This document shows positions 23,201-35,100 of a DNA stretch of 64,000 nucleotides, piece by piece. The notes under the pieces were generated by a model, which saw only the letters and a program-made list of their open reading frames with translations, was not told the DNA's origin and searched no databases. Made by a program: the position numbers and the translations under genes. How positions within the stretch are numbered: the stretch's first letter is position 1; the number at the start of each line of letters is the position of its first letter. Source of the DNA: Colletes latitarsis (Eukaryota; Arthropoda; Insecta; Hymenoptera; Colletidae); NCBI RefSeq assembly GCF_051014445.1, contig NW_027488386.1, forward strand, positions 186,001-250,000, read 5' to 3'.

Positions 23201-24780
23201 TAACCTAGACCTAACATGAATTATTCTCTAAAATATTGATCGAAACCAGGATTAATTGACTGTTTCAGTGTTGTACTTCATTACTACGTGATGCAATCCA
23301 GAAAAAGCCCAGGATCTAGCCATCAACTATGAGAAATATGCGAAAGAATGAGCCTGATGAGAGCAAATCCCTGACCTAACCTAGACCTAACATGAATTAT
23401 TCTCTAAAATATTGATCAAAACCAGGTTTAATTGACTGTTTCAGTGTGGTACCACATTACTACGTGATCCAATCCAGAAATAGCCCAGGATCTAGCCATG
23501 AAGTATGAGAAATATGCGAAAGTATGAGCCTGATGAGGGCAAATCCTAGACCTAACCCAGACCTAACATGCGTTATTCTGTAAAATTTTTATCAAGACCA
23601 GGTTTAATTGAATGTTTCATTGTGGTACCTAATTACTACGTGATCAAAACCAGAAAAGACCCAGGATCCGTTCAACAAGTTTGTGAAGAATGCGAAAGTA
23701 TGAGTCTGATCAGTGAAAATCTCAGCCCTTACCTAGACCTAACTTGCGTTGTCCTCTAAAATATTGATGGAAACCAGGTTTCATTGACTGTTTCAGTGTG
23801 GTACTACATTACTACGTGATGCAATCCAGAAAAAGCCCAGGATCTAGCCATCAAGTATGAGAAATATGCGAAAGAATGAGCCTGATGAGAGCAAATCCCT
23901 GACCTAACCTAGACCTAACATGAATTATTCTCTAAAATATTGATCAAAACCAGGTTTAATTGACTGTTTCAGTGTGGTACCACATTACTACGTGATCCAA
24001 TCCAGAAATAGCCCAGGATCTAGCCATGAAGTTTGAGAAATATGCGAAAGTATGAGCCTGATGAGGGCAAATCCTAGACCTAACCTAGACCTAACATGAA
24101 TTATTCTCTAAAATATTGATCGAAACCAGGTTTAATTGACTGTTTCAGTGTTGTACTTCATTACTACGTGATGCAATCCAGAAAAAGCCCAGGATCTAGC
24201 CATCAAGTATGAGAAATATGCGAAAGAATGAGCCTGATGAGAGCAAATCCCTGACCTAACCTAGACCTAACATGAATTATTCTCTAAAATATTGATCAAA
24301 ACCAGGTTTAATTGACTGTTTCAGTGTGGTACCATTATACTACGTGATCCAATCCAGAAATAGCCCAGGATCTAGCCATGAAGTATGAGAAATATCCAAA
24401 AGTATGAGCCTGATGAGGGCAAATCCTAGACCTATCCCAGACCTAACATGCGTTATTCTGTAAAATTTTTATCAAGACCAGGTTTAATTGAATGTTTCAT
24501 TGTGGTACCTAATTACTACGTGATCAAAACCAGAAAAAACCCAGGATCCGTTCAACAAGTATGTGAAGAATGCGAAAGTATGAGTCTGATCAGTGAAAAT
24601 CTAAGGCCTTACCTAGACCTAACTTGCGTTGTCCTCTAAAATATAGATGGAAACCAGGTTTCATTGACTGTTTCAGTGTGGTACTACATTACTACGTGAT
24701 GCAATCCCGAAAAAGCCCAGGATCTAGCCATCAAGTATGAGAAATATGCGAAAGAATGGGCCTGATGAGAGCAAATCCCA
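23201..24780 (+). repeat. 5-monomer tandem duplication (880-bp offset)
   Basis: 23201-24080 and 24081 to about 24780 match at an offset of 880 bp (5 x 176). They share the unusual CGTTATTCTGTAAAATTTTT variant at 23568 and 24448. The second copy is about four monomers long. Confidence 0.82.
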
Positions 24781-27700
24781 GACCTAACCTAGACCTAACA
24801 TGCGTTATCCTCTAAAATATTGAGCGAAACCAGGTTTAATGGACTGTTTCAGTGTGGTACCACACTACTTCGTGATCCAAACCAGAAAAAAACCAGGATC
24901 CGTTCAACGAGTATGTGAAGAATGCGAAAGTATGAGTCTGATCAGTGAAAATCTCAGGCCTTACCTAGACCTAACTGGCGTTGTCCTCTAAAATATTGAT
25001 GGAAACCAGGTTTCATTGACTGTTTCAGCGTGGTACCACATTACTACGTGATCCAATCCAGAAACAGCCCAGGATCTAGCCATGAAGTATGAGAAATATG
25101 CGAAAGTATGAGCCTGATGAGGGCAAATCCTAGACCTAACCCAGACCTAACATGCGTTATCCTATAAAATATTTATCAAGACCAGGTTTAATTGAGTGTT
25201 TCAGTGTGGTAACACATTACTACGTGAACCAAACCAGAAAAAACCCAGGATCTGTTAAACAAGTATGTGAAAAACGCTAAACTGTGAGTCTGATGAGGGC
25301 AAATCTTACACCTAACCCAGACATAAGATGCGTTATCCTCTAAAATATTCATCCAGACCAGGTTTCATTGAATGTTTTAGTGTGGTACCACTTTACTACG
25401 TGATCCAATCCAGAAATAGCCCAGGATCTAGCCATGAAGTATGAGAAACATGCGAAAGTAAGGGCCTGATGAGGGCCAATCCTAGACCTATCCCAGACCT
25501 AACTTGCGTAATCCTCTAAAATATTGATCGAAACCATGTTTAATTGACGGTTTCAGCGTGGTACCACATTACTACGTGATCCAATCCAGAAACAGCCCAG
25601 GATCTAGCCATGAAGTATGAGAAATATGCGAAAGTATGATCCTGATGAGGGCAAATCCTAGACCTAACCCAGACCTAACATGCGTTATCCTATAAAATAT
25701 TTATCAAGACCAGGTTTTATTGAATGTTTCAGTGTGGTAACACATTACTACGTGAACCAAACCAGAAAAAACCCGGGATCCGTTCAACAAGTATGTTAGA
25801 ACTGCGACAGTATGACCCTGATGATGGCAAATCCCAGGCCTAACCTAGACCTAACATGCGTTGTCCTCTAGAATATTGATGGAAACCAGGTTTAATTGAC
25901 TGTTTCAGTGTTGTACTACATTTCTACGTGATGCAATCCAGAAAAAGCCCAGGATCTAGCCATCAAGTATGAGAAATATGCGAAAGAATGAGCCTGATGA
26001 GAGCAAATCCCAGACCTAACCTAGACCTAACATGAATTATTCTCTAAAATATTGATCGAAACCAGGGTAAATTGACTGTTTCAGTGTGGTACTACATTAC
26101 TACGTGATGCAATCCAGAAAAAGCCCAGGATCTAGCCATCAAGTATGAGAAATATGCGAAAGAATCAGCCTGCTGAGAGCAAATCCCAGACCTAACCTAG
26201 ACCTAACATGCGTTATCCTCTAAAATATTGAGCGAAACCAGGTTTAATGGACTGTTTCAGTGTGGTACCACAATACTACGTGATCCAAACCAGAAAAAAC
26301 CCAGGATCCGTTCAACAAGTATGTGAAGAATGCGAAAGTATGAGTCTGATGAGGTCAAATCCCAGACCATTCCCAGACTTAACTTGCGTTATCCTCTAAA
26401 ATATTGATCGAAACCAGGTTTAATCGACTGTTTCAGTGTGGTACCACATTACTACGTGATCCAAACCAGAAAAGTTCCAGGATCTAGCCATCAAGTATGT
26501 GAAGAATGCGAAAGTATGAGTCTGATGAGTGAAAATCCCAGGCCTAACCTAGACCTAACATGCGTTATCCTCTAAAATATTGATCCAAACCAGGTTTAAT
26601 GGACTGTTTCAGCGTGGTACCACACTACTACGTGATCCAAACCAGAAAAAACCCAGGATCTGTTCAACAAGTATGTGAAAAACGCGAAAGTATGAGCCTG
26701 ATGTGGGCAAATCCCAGACATATCCCAGACCTAACTTGCGTTGTCCTCTAAGATATTGATGGAGACCAGGTTTAATTGACTGTTTCAGTGTTGTACTTCG
26801 TTACTGCGTGATGCAATCCAGAAAAAGCCCAGGATCTAGCCATCAAGTATGTGAAGAATGCGAAAGTATGAGTCTGATGAGTGAAAATCCCAGGCCTAAC
26901 CTAGACCTAACATGCGTTATCCTCTAAAATATTGATCCAAACCAGGTTTAATGGACTGTTTCAGCGTGGTACCACACTACTACGTGATTCAAACCAGAAA
27001 AAACCCAGGATCTGTTCAACAAGTATGTGAAGAATGCGAAAGTATGAGTCTGATGAGGTCAAATCCCAGACCATTCCCAGACTTAACTTGCGTTGTCCTC
27101 TAAGATATTGATCGAAACCAGGTTTAATCGACTGTTTCAGTGTGGTACCACATTACTATGTGATCCAAACCAGAAAATAACCAAGGATCTGTTCAAGGAG
27201 TATGTGAAGAATGCGAAAGTATGAGTCTGATGAGTGAAATTCCCAGGGCAAACCTAGACCTAACATGCGTTATCCTCTAAAATATTGATCGAAACCAGGT
27301 TTAATCGACTGTTTCAGTGTGGTACCACATTACTATGTGATCCAAACCAGAAAATAACCCAGGTTCTGTTTCTACGAGTATGTGAAGTGTGCAAAAGTAT
27401 GAGTCTGATTAGGTCAAATCCTAGACCTATCCCAGACCTAACTTGCGTTATCCTCTAAAATATTGATCGAAACCAGGTTTAATTGACTGTTTCAGCGTGG
27501 TACCACATTACTACGTGATACAATCCAGAAAGAGCCCAGGATCTAGCCATGAAGTATGAGAAATATGCGAAAGTATGAGCCTGATGAGGGCAAATCCCAG
27601 GCCTAACCTAGACCTAACATGCGTTATCCTCCAAAATATTGATCGAAACCTGGTTTAATCGACTGTTTCAGTGTGGTACCACATTACTATGTGATCCAAA

Positions 27701-30700
27701 CCAGAAAATAACCCAGGATCTGTTCAAGGAGTATGTGAAGTGTGCGAAAGTATGAGTCTGATGAGGTCAAATCCCAGACCTATCCCAGACCTAACTTGCA
27801 TTATCCTCTAAAATATTCATCGAAACCAGGTTTAATCGACTGTTTCAGTGTGGTACCACATTACTATGTGATCCAAACCAGAAAATAACCCAGGATCTGT
27901 TCAAGGAGTATGTGAAGTGTGCGAAAGTATGAGTCTGATTAGGTCAAATCCCAGACCTATCCCAGACCTAACATGCGTTATCCTCTAAAATATTGATCGA
28001 AACCAGGTTTCATTGACTGTTTCAGTGTGGTACCACATTACTACGTGATCCAAACCAGAAAAAACCCAGGATCCGTTCAACAAGTATGTGAAGAATGCGA
28101 AAGTATGAGTCTGATGAGTGTAATTCCCAGGGCTAACCTAGACATAACATGCGTTATCCTCTAAAATATTGATCGAAACCAGGTTTAATCGACTGTTTCA
28201 GTGTGGTATCACACTACTACGTGACCCAAACCAGAAAAAACCCAGGATCTGTTCAACAAGTATGTGAAAAACGCGAAAGTATGAGCCTGATGAGGGCAAA
28301 TCCCAGACCTATCCCAGACCTAACTTGCGTTGTCGTCTAAAATATTGATTGAAACCAGGTTTCATTGACTGTTTCAGTGTGGTACCACATTACTACGTGA
28401 TCCAAACCAGAAAAAACCCAGGATCCGTTCAACAAGTATGTGAAGAATGCGAAAGTATGAGTCTGATGAGTGAAAATCCCAGGCCTAACCTAGACCTAAC
28501 ATGCGCTGTCCTCTAAAATATTGATGGAAACCAGGTTTCATTGACAGTTTCAGTGTGGTACCACAATACTACGTGATCCAAACCAGAAAAAACCCAGGGT
28601 CTCTTCAACAAGTATGTGAAAAACGCGAAAGTATGAGCCTGATGAGGGCAAACCCCAGACATATCCCAGACCAAACTTGCGTTGTCCTCTAAGATATTTA
28701 TGGAAACCAGGTTTAATTGACTGCTTCAGTGTTGTACTTCATTACTACGTGATGCAATCCAGAAAAAGCCCAGGATCTAGCCATCAAGTATGAGAAATAT
28801 GCGAAAGTATGAGCCTGATGAGGGCAAATCCCAGACCTAACATAGACCTAACATGAATTATTCTCTAAAATATTGATCGAAACCAGGTTTAATGGACTGT
28901 TTCAGTGTGGTCCCACATTACTACGTGATCCAAACCAGAAATAACCCAGGATCCGTTCAACAAGTATGTGAAGAATGCGAAAGTATGAGTCTGATGAGTG
29001 AAAATCCCAGGCCTAACCTAGACCTAACATGCGCTATCCTCTAAAATATTGATCCAAAACAGGTTTAATGGACTGTTTCAGCGTGGTACCACACTACTAC
29101 GTGATCCAAACCAGAAAAAACGCAGGGTCTCTTCAACAAGTATGTGAAAAACGCGAAAGTATGAGCCTGATGAGGGCAAACCCCAGACATATCCCAGACC
29201 AAACTTGCGTTGTCCTCTAAGATATTTATGGAAACCAGGTTTAATTAACTGCTTCAGTGTTGTACTTCATTACTACGTGATGCAATCCAGAAAAAGCCCA
29301 GGATCAAGCCATCAAGTATGAGAAATATGCGAAAGTATGAGCGTGATGAGGGCAAATCCCAGGCCTAACCTAGACCTAACTTGCGTTATCCTCTAAAATA
29401 TTGATCGAAACCAGGTTTAATGGACTGTTTCAGTGTGGTACCACACTACTTCGTGATCCATACCAGAAAAAACCCAGGATCTGTTCGACAAGTATGTGAA
29501 GAACGCTAAACTGTGAGCCTGATGAGGGGAAGATGAGGGCAATCTTAGACCTAACCCAGACCTAAGATGCGTTATCCTCTAAAATATTTATCCAGACCAG
29601 GTTTCATTGAATGTTTCAGTGTGGTACTTTACTACGTGGTCCAATCCAGAAATAGCCTAGGATCTAGCCATGAAGTATGAGAAATATGCGAAAGTAAGAG
29701 CCTGATGAGGGCAAATCCTAGACCTATCCCAGACCTAACTTGCGTTATCCTCTAAAATATTGATCGAAACCAGGTTTCATTGACCGTCACAGTGTGGTAC
29801 CACATTACTACGTGATTCAAACCAGAAAAAACCCAGGATCAGTTCAACAAGTATGTGAAGAATGCGGATGTATGAGCCTGATGAGGGCAAATCCCAGACC
29901 TATCCCAGACCTGACTTGCGTTATCCTCTAAAATATTGATCGAAACTTGGTTTAATCGACTGTTTCAGTGTGGTACCACATTACTACGTGATCCAAACCA
30001 GAAAAAACCCAGGATCTGTTCAACGAGTATGTGAAGTGTGCGAAAGTATGAGTCTGATGAGGTCAAATCCCAGACCTATCCCAGACCTAACTTGCGTTAT
30101 CCTCTAAAATATTGATCGAAACCAGGTTTAATCGACTGTTTCAGTGTGGTACCGCATTACTACGTGATACAATCCAGAAACAGCCCAGGATCTAGCCATG
30201 AAGTATGAGAAATATGCGAATGTATGAGCCTGATGAGGGCAAATCCTAGACCTAACCCAAACCTAACATGCGTTATCCTCTAAAATATTGTTGGAAACCA
30301 GGTTTAATTGACTGTTTCAGTGTTGTACTTCATTACTACGTTATACAATCCGGATAAAGCCCAGGATCTAGCCATCAAGTATGAGAAATATGCGAAAGAA
30401 TGAGCCTGATAAGAGCAAATCCCAGACCTAACCTAGACCTAACATGAATTATTCTCTAAAATATTGATCGAAACCAGGTTTAATTGACTGTTTCAGTGCT
30501 GTACTTCATTACTACGTGATCCAATCCAGAAATAGCCCAGGGTCTAGCCATGAAGTATGCGAAATATGCGAAAGTATGAGCCTGATGAGGGCAAATCCTA
30601 GACCTAACCCAGACCTAACATGAATTATTCTCTACAATATTGATCAAAACCAGGTTTAATTGACTGTTTCAGTGTGGTACCACATTACTACGTGATCCAA

Positions 30701-31634
30701 TCCAGAAATAGCCCAGGGTCTAGCCATGAAGTATGAGAAATATGCGAAAGTATGAGCCTGATGAGGGCAAATCCTAGACCTAACCCAGACCTAGCATGCG
30801 TTATTCTCTAAAATATTTATCCAGACCAGGTTTCATTGAATGTTTCAGTGTGGTACCACTTTACTACGTGATCCAATCCAGAAATAGCCTAGGATCTAGC
30901 CATGAAGTATGTGAAGTGTGCGAAAGTATGAGTCTGATGAGATCACATCCCAGACCTATCCCAGACCTAACTTGCGTTATCCTCTAAAATATTGATCGAA
31001 ACCAGGTTTAATCGACTGTTTCAGTGTGGTACCACATTACTATGTGATCCAAACCAGAAAATAACCCAGGATCTGTTCAAGGAGTATGTGAAGTGTGCGA
31101 AAGTATGAGTCTGATGAGGTCAAATCCCAGACCTATCCCAGACCTAACTTGCGTTATCCTCTAAAATATTGATCGAAACCAGGTTTAATCGACTATTTCA
31201 GTGCGGTACCACATTACTACGTGATCCAAACAAGAAAAAACCCAGGATCAGTTCAACAAGTATGTGAAGAATGCGAAAGTATGAGTCTGATGAGTGAGAA
31301 TCCCAGGGCTAACATAGACCTAACATGCGTTATCCTCTAAAATATTGATGGAAACCAGGTGTAATCGACTGTTTCAGTGTGGTACCACATTACTATGTGA
31401 TCCAAACCAGAAAATAACCCAGGATCTGTTTCTACGAGTATGTGAAGTGTGCAAAAGTATGAGTCTGATTAGGTCAAATCCCAGACCTATCCCAGACCTA
31501 ACTTGCGTTATCCTCTAAAATATTGATCGAAACCAGGTTTAATCGACTGCTTCAGTGTGGTACCACACTACTACGTGATACAAACCAGAAAAAACCCAGG
31601 ATCAGTTCAACAAGTATGTGAAAAACGCGAAAGT

Positions 31635-31647
31635 ATGAGCCTGATGA
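31635..31647. repeat. target-site duplication of E2, left
   Basis: ATGAGCCTGATGA directly before the poly(T) end of E2, repeated at 37624-37636. A following T makes a 14th base ambiguous. A related site without the insertion, with the 13-mer once, lies near 44319-44331. Confidence 0.88.
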
Positions 31648-32178
31648 TTTTTTTTTTTTTTTGTCGTGGGGAAAATCTTCGAAAGACTCCCTCCCACCTC
31701 CTTGGGGAGAGGTGGGAGGGGTGTGTGGGATTCCCCGCGCCCGTACAACGACAGGCGCGGGACCTACCCACTAAAAACCCCACGGTGACCCTTCGGCACG
31801 CTTTGGGAGGATACCGGGAATCGCTCGAAGCATTCTTCCGGTATCCTCCCCGTGCCCGCGCTTTCGCGCCCATCCCCCGGGGGGACAATCGGTCCCCCCA
31901 GTAGACACACTGCCTCATAGCGGCGGGACGGGGCCACTCCATCCCGCCGCTATCCGTCCCGGGGCCGCGTTTAGTGGCGGCTGCGAGCCCCAACTCGCAA
32001 CCGCCCGCGACCCCGTTTCCACCCCTCGGCGGCCGGGCGTTCATGCCCGCACCAGACCGCCGAGGGTGCCTCCCCTTGCGTCGGACTGGTAGGGGGAGGC
32101 ACTCCTACCCCCAACCGGTCCGACCCGGCGCCGCCTGGCGGGAGGAGGGTCCCCTCAGGACCCCCCTCCCAGCCTACG
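31648..32178 (-). other. E2 3' UTR with paired hairpins
   Basis: Hairpin 1: perfect 11-bp arms 31689-31699 and 31710-31720 (CCCTCCCACCT/AGGTGGGAGGG), 10-nt loop. Motif: CTAAAAACC then CCACGGTGACC at 31780-31790. Hairpin 2: perfect 13-bp arms 31805-31817 and 31838-31850 (GGGAGGATACCGG/CCGGTATCCTCCC), 20-nt loop. The poly(A)-proximal end reads GTGGGGAAAATC (plus strand), like GTGGTGAAATCC in E1. The order is the same as in E1 although the stem sequences differ. Likely role by analogy: recognition of the RNA 3' end during target-primed reverse transcription. Confidence 0.78.
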
Positions 32179-35100
32179 TCATCCGCCACGCCGAGGCGGC
32201 CGCCCGCGACGCCTCGCGACCGGGCGACGACCTCGGGCCACCGCACGAGCGCGAGCTTCAGCGCGCCGCTGAAGCTCGCGCTCCCTCCCCGCGGCCTCCT
32301 TCTGCAACATTACGTTCTCGCAGAAGGAGGCCACGGCCCTCCACTTCTCCTCGCTGCCGAGCATGGCGCGCACCACGCCCGGCAGCGAGACATCCCACCC
32401 GACGACGCCGACCAGGACACGGCGCTCCCCCTCCCACGCGGGGCATACCTCCAGGGTATGATCCGCCGTGTCCTGCTCAGCGTCGCAGTGGCAGCAACGC
32501 GCCGTCGGCTCCTTCCCTATCCGGCACAGGTATCTTCCGAAGCTGCCATGCCCGGAAAATACCTGTGCCATCCGGTAGGTGAGGCTGCCATGGCCTCTGT
32601 CCAGCCACTCCTTCAGGAGTGGCCGAACAGCCTCGACAGTCCGGTGCCCCGCGGTTGGCAGAGCCAGCCGCTCCTGCCACGCGAGCAACACGGACTGCCG
32701 GGCCTGGCGCTTCAAATCGCCCCAAGCAGGTTCCTGCCCGCCCGGGACCGCCCCCACCCCCGCGCGACGGTCGACACGGTGCCGGTACATCACCGCGTGC
32801 GACCGCGCGAGCAGGTCCATGGGCGGCATCCCCGCTAGAACCGTCGCCGCCTCATGTGACATGGTCCGATACCCGCGGACGACCCTGAGCGCCATGCGCC
32901 TCTGCACCCGACGCAGCATAGTCATGCTGCGCCGGGAGGCAGCCAGGTCGTCCGCCCAGACGGGGGCCCCGTATAGGGCCACCGACTGGACCATTGCCAC
33001 ATAGAGGCGACGAACTCGGCCCGCCGGGCCCCCCAGGTTGGGCAGGATCCGGCCCAGAGCCGCAACCATCCTTTCCAACCGGGGGACCAGGCAGCGGAAA
33101 TGCTTCTCGAAACGCCAGTGGCTATCGAGGATCAGCCCCAGATACCTGATCTGGGGCTTCACCTCGATGTCAGCCCCACCCACCCGAATCAGAGGGGGTG
33201 GCGGATCCTGCCGAGGTGAATGAAACGCAATCACCTCGGTCTTATGGACCGCCACCGTCATCCCCATCCCCCTGATCCGGTCGACGACGCGTTGCGACCC
33301 CTCCTCCGCGCGACGCATGGCCCTCCCCCAGTGCGCCCCGACGGCCAGCACCAGTGTGTCATCCGCATAACACACCGTGCTGACGCCGTCGAGGAGGCCG
33401 GCCCGCAACACCGAGTCGTACGCGATGTTCCACAGGAGTGGCCCGAGGACCGACCCCTGCGGAACACCGCAGTACACCTCCCTCCGCATATCACCATCCC
33501 GGCCCGGATACTCGATCCACCTGCCGCGGAGATAATCCCCGACGACCGCCCTGAGACAAGGGGGGACTCGATGATATTCGAGCCCCCTCCTTATCTCTTC
33601 CCAGGGGAGGGTGTTAAAGGCATTGGCAATATCCAAGGATATTGCCAATGCCACTCCTCCCCGGGAGACGGCCGCCTCCGATAGGGCCCTCACACGACCT
33701 ATCGCGTCGATAGTCGATCGGCCCCCCCGGAAACCGAACTGGCAGTCGGCCAGACCGGGATCACCCCGCGACAGGTGCTCAACGAGGCGGGCAGCAATCA
33801 CACGCTCGAAGAGCTTGCCCACCTCGTCGAGGAGACAAATGGGCCGGTATGCGGAGGGAGACTCCGCGGGCCGACCCTCCTTCCGGAGGAGGACCATCCT
33901 CGCCACCTTCCAACTGGGGGGGAATCGCCCGTCCCTCAGGCAGCGGTCGAACAACCGCCTGAGGTCAGCCCCAAGGACGCCCTGGGTCAAGACCCAAACC
34001 CGGCCGGGCACACCATCCGGACCCGGGGCCGTGTTACGAACCCCGAGCCGTCTGATGGCCGCTGCCAGCTCCTCCTGCGTGACCCCCAGCTCGGCCGTCC
34101 ACTCCACTGGGACAGCCGCCGCCGCCGGAGGACGCGGTCCCCTCTCCCCAATTGGGAAGAGTGTATTGACCACGTCCTCCAGCAGCCGGGGGTCAAGACC
34201 CTCGGTGACGGGGGGCGCCCACGGGCGGAGCTTATTCAGCACCACCTTATATGGGCGCCCCCATGGATCGTCATCAAGGGTCTGGAGGAGCTCCTTCCAT
34301 GCCTGGGTCTTGGCCCGTTTGATGGCGACCTGCAGAGCAACCCGCGCCACGCGGTATGCTCCATACAGGTCATCAGCTGCCCTCGCTCGCGTCACGCCGT
34401 CGCCTGTACGTTGACGACGGCGCGCGCGGGTGTACTGGCGTCGGGCGCGGACAGTCGCGACTCGCAACTCCGCGATCGCGTCCGACCACCAGTATACCGC
34501 CCGGCGAGGAGAAGCCCGCCCGACCCGAGGCATCGCCGCGTCGCAAATACCCGCGACCAATGCTCCGAGCCGGGCGACCTCCTCCTCTATGCTCGGCAAC
34601 TCGGCCGCTCCCTGCGGCCAAGTTGCAGCGAGGGCAGCTGCCATCAGGGCGTCCTTGTCCAGGCGCCGAAGCGCCCAGCGGCGTGGTGGGGTGCCACGCA
34701 GGCGGCCGTGTCGGGATGCACTCGCGGCGGCAGAGACCTCCATCCGGATGTACCGGTGATCAGAGAGTGTCTCTGCCCCCGCGACCACCTGCCAACCCGA
34801 CACCATGCGCACGGCGTTGGGGGTCGCGAATCCAACATCCACGATGGACCCCCCATATCGCCGCACGCATGTGTGCTCCGACCCCCGGTTCAATACCCGG
34901 AGGTCGAGCCCCGCCGCCCAATCGCCCAGGATCCCGCCGCGAACGGAGGTCCTGGGGGATCCCCAAGCCACCGACTTGGCATTAAAATCCCCCAGGACCA
35001 GCACCGGCCGGGCCGCGCAGCGCTGCACGCATACCGCGACCTCGGCCAAGTACAGCTCGAACGCAGCGTGACCGCTACGGGGCGAAATGTAGCACCCCAC

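Larger units (their letters stand above)
14561..31647 (+). repeat. 176-bp satellite array, segment 3
   Basis: Continuous satellite between E1 copy 2 and E2. The left part is ordered: an 18-mer (14749-17916), two 11-mers (17933-21731) and a 5-mer duplication (23201-24780). From about 24.8 kb to 31.6 kb no long higher-order unit was recognised. Monomers there are more mixed and carry occasional small indels, such as the doubled GATGAGGG near 29521-29540 and a short loss near 29625. No host gene or RNA was seen. Confidence 0.96.

Noticed and set aside
29521..29540. Doubled GATGAGGG as a possible target duplication
   Set aside because: There is no inserted sequence between the copies. It is best read as a small slippage duplication within one monomer.
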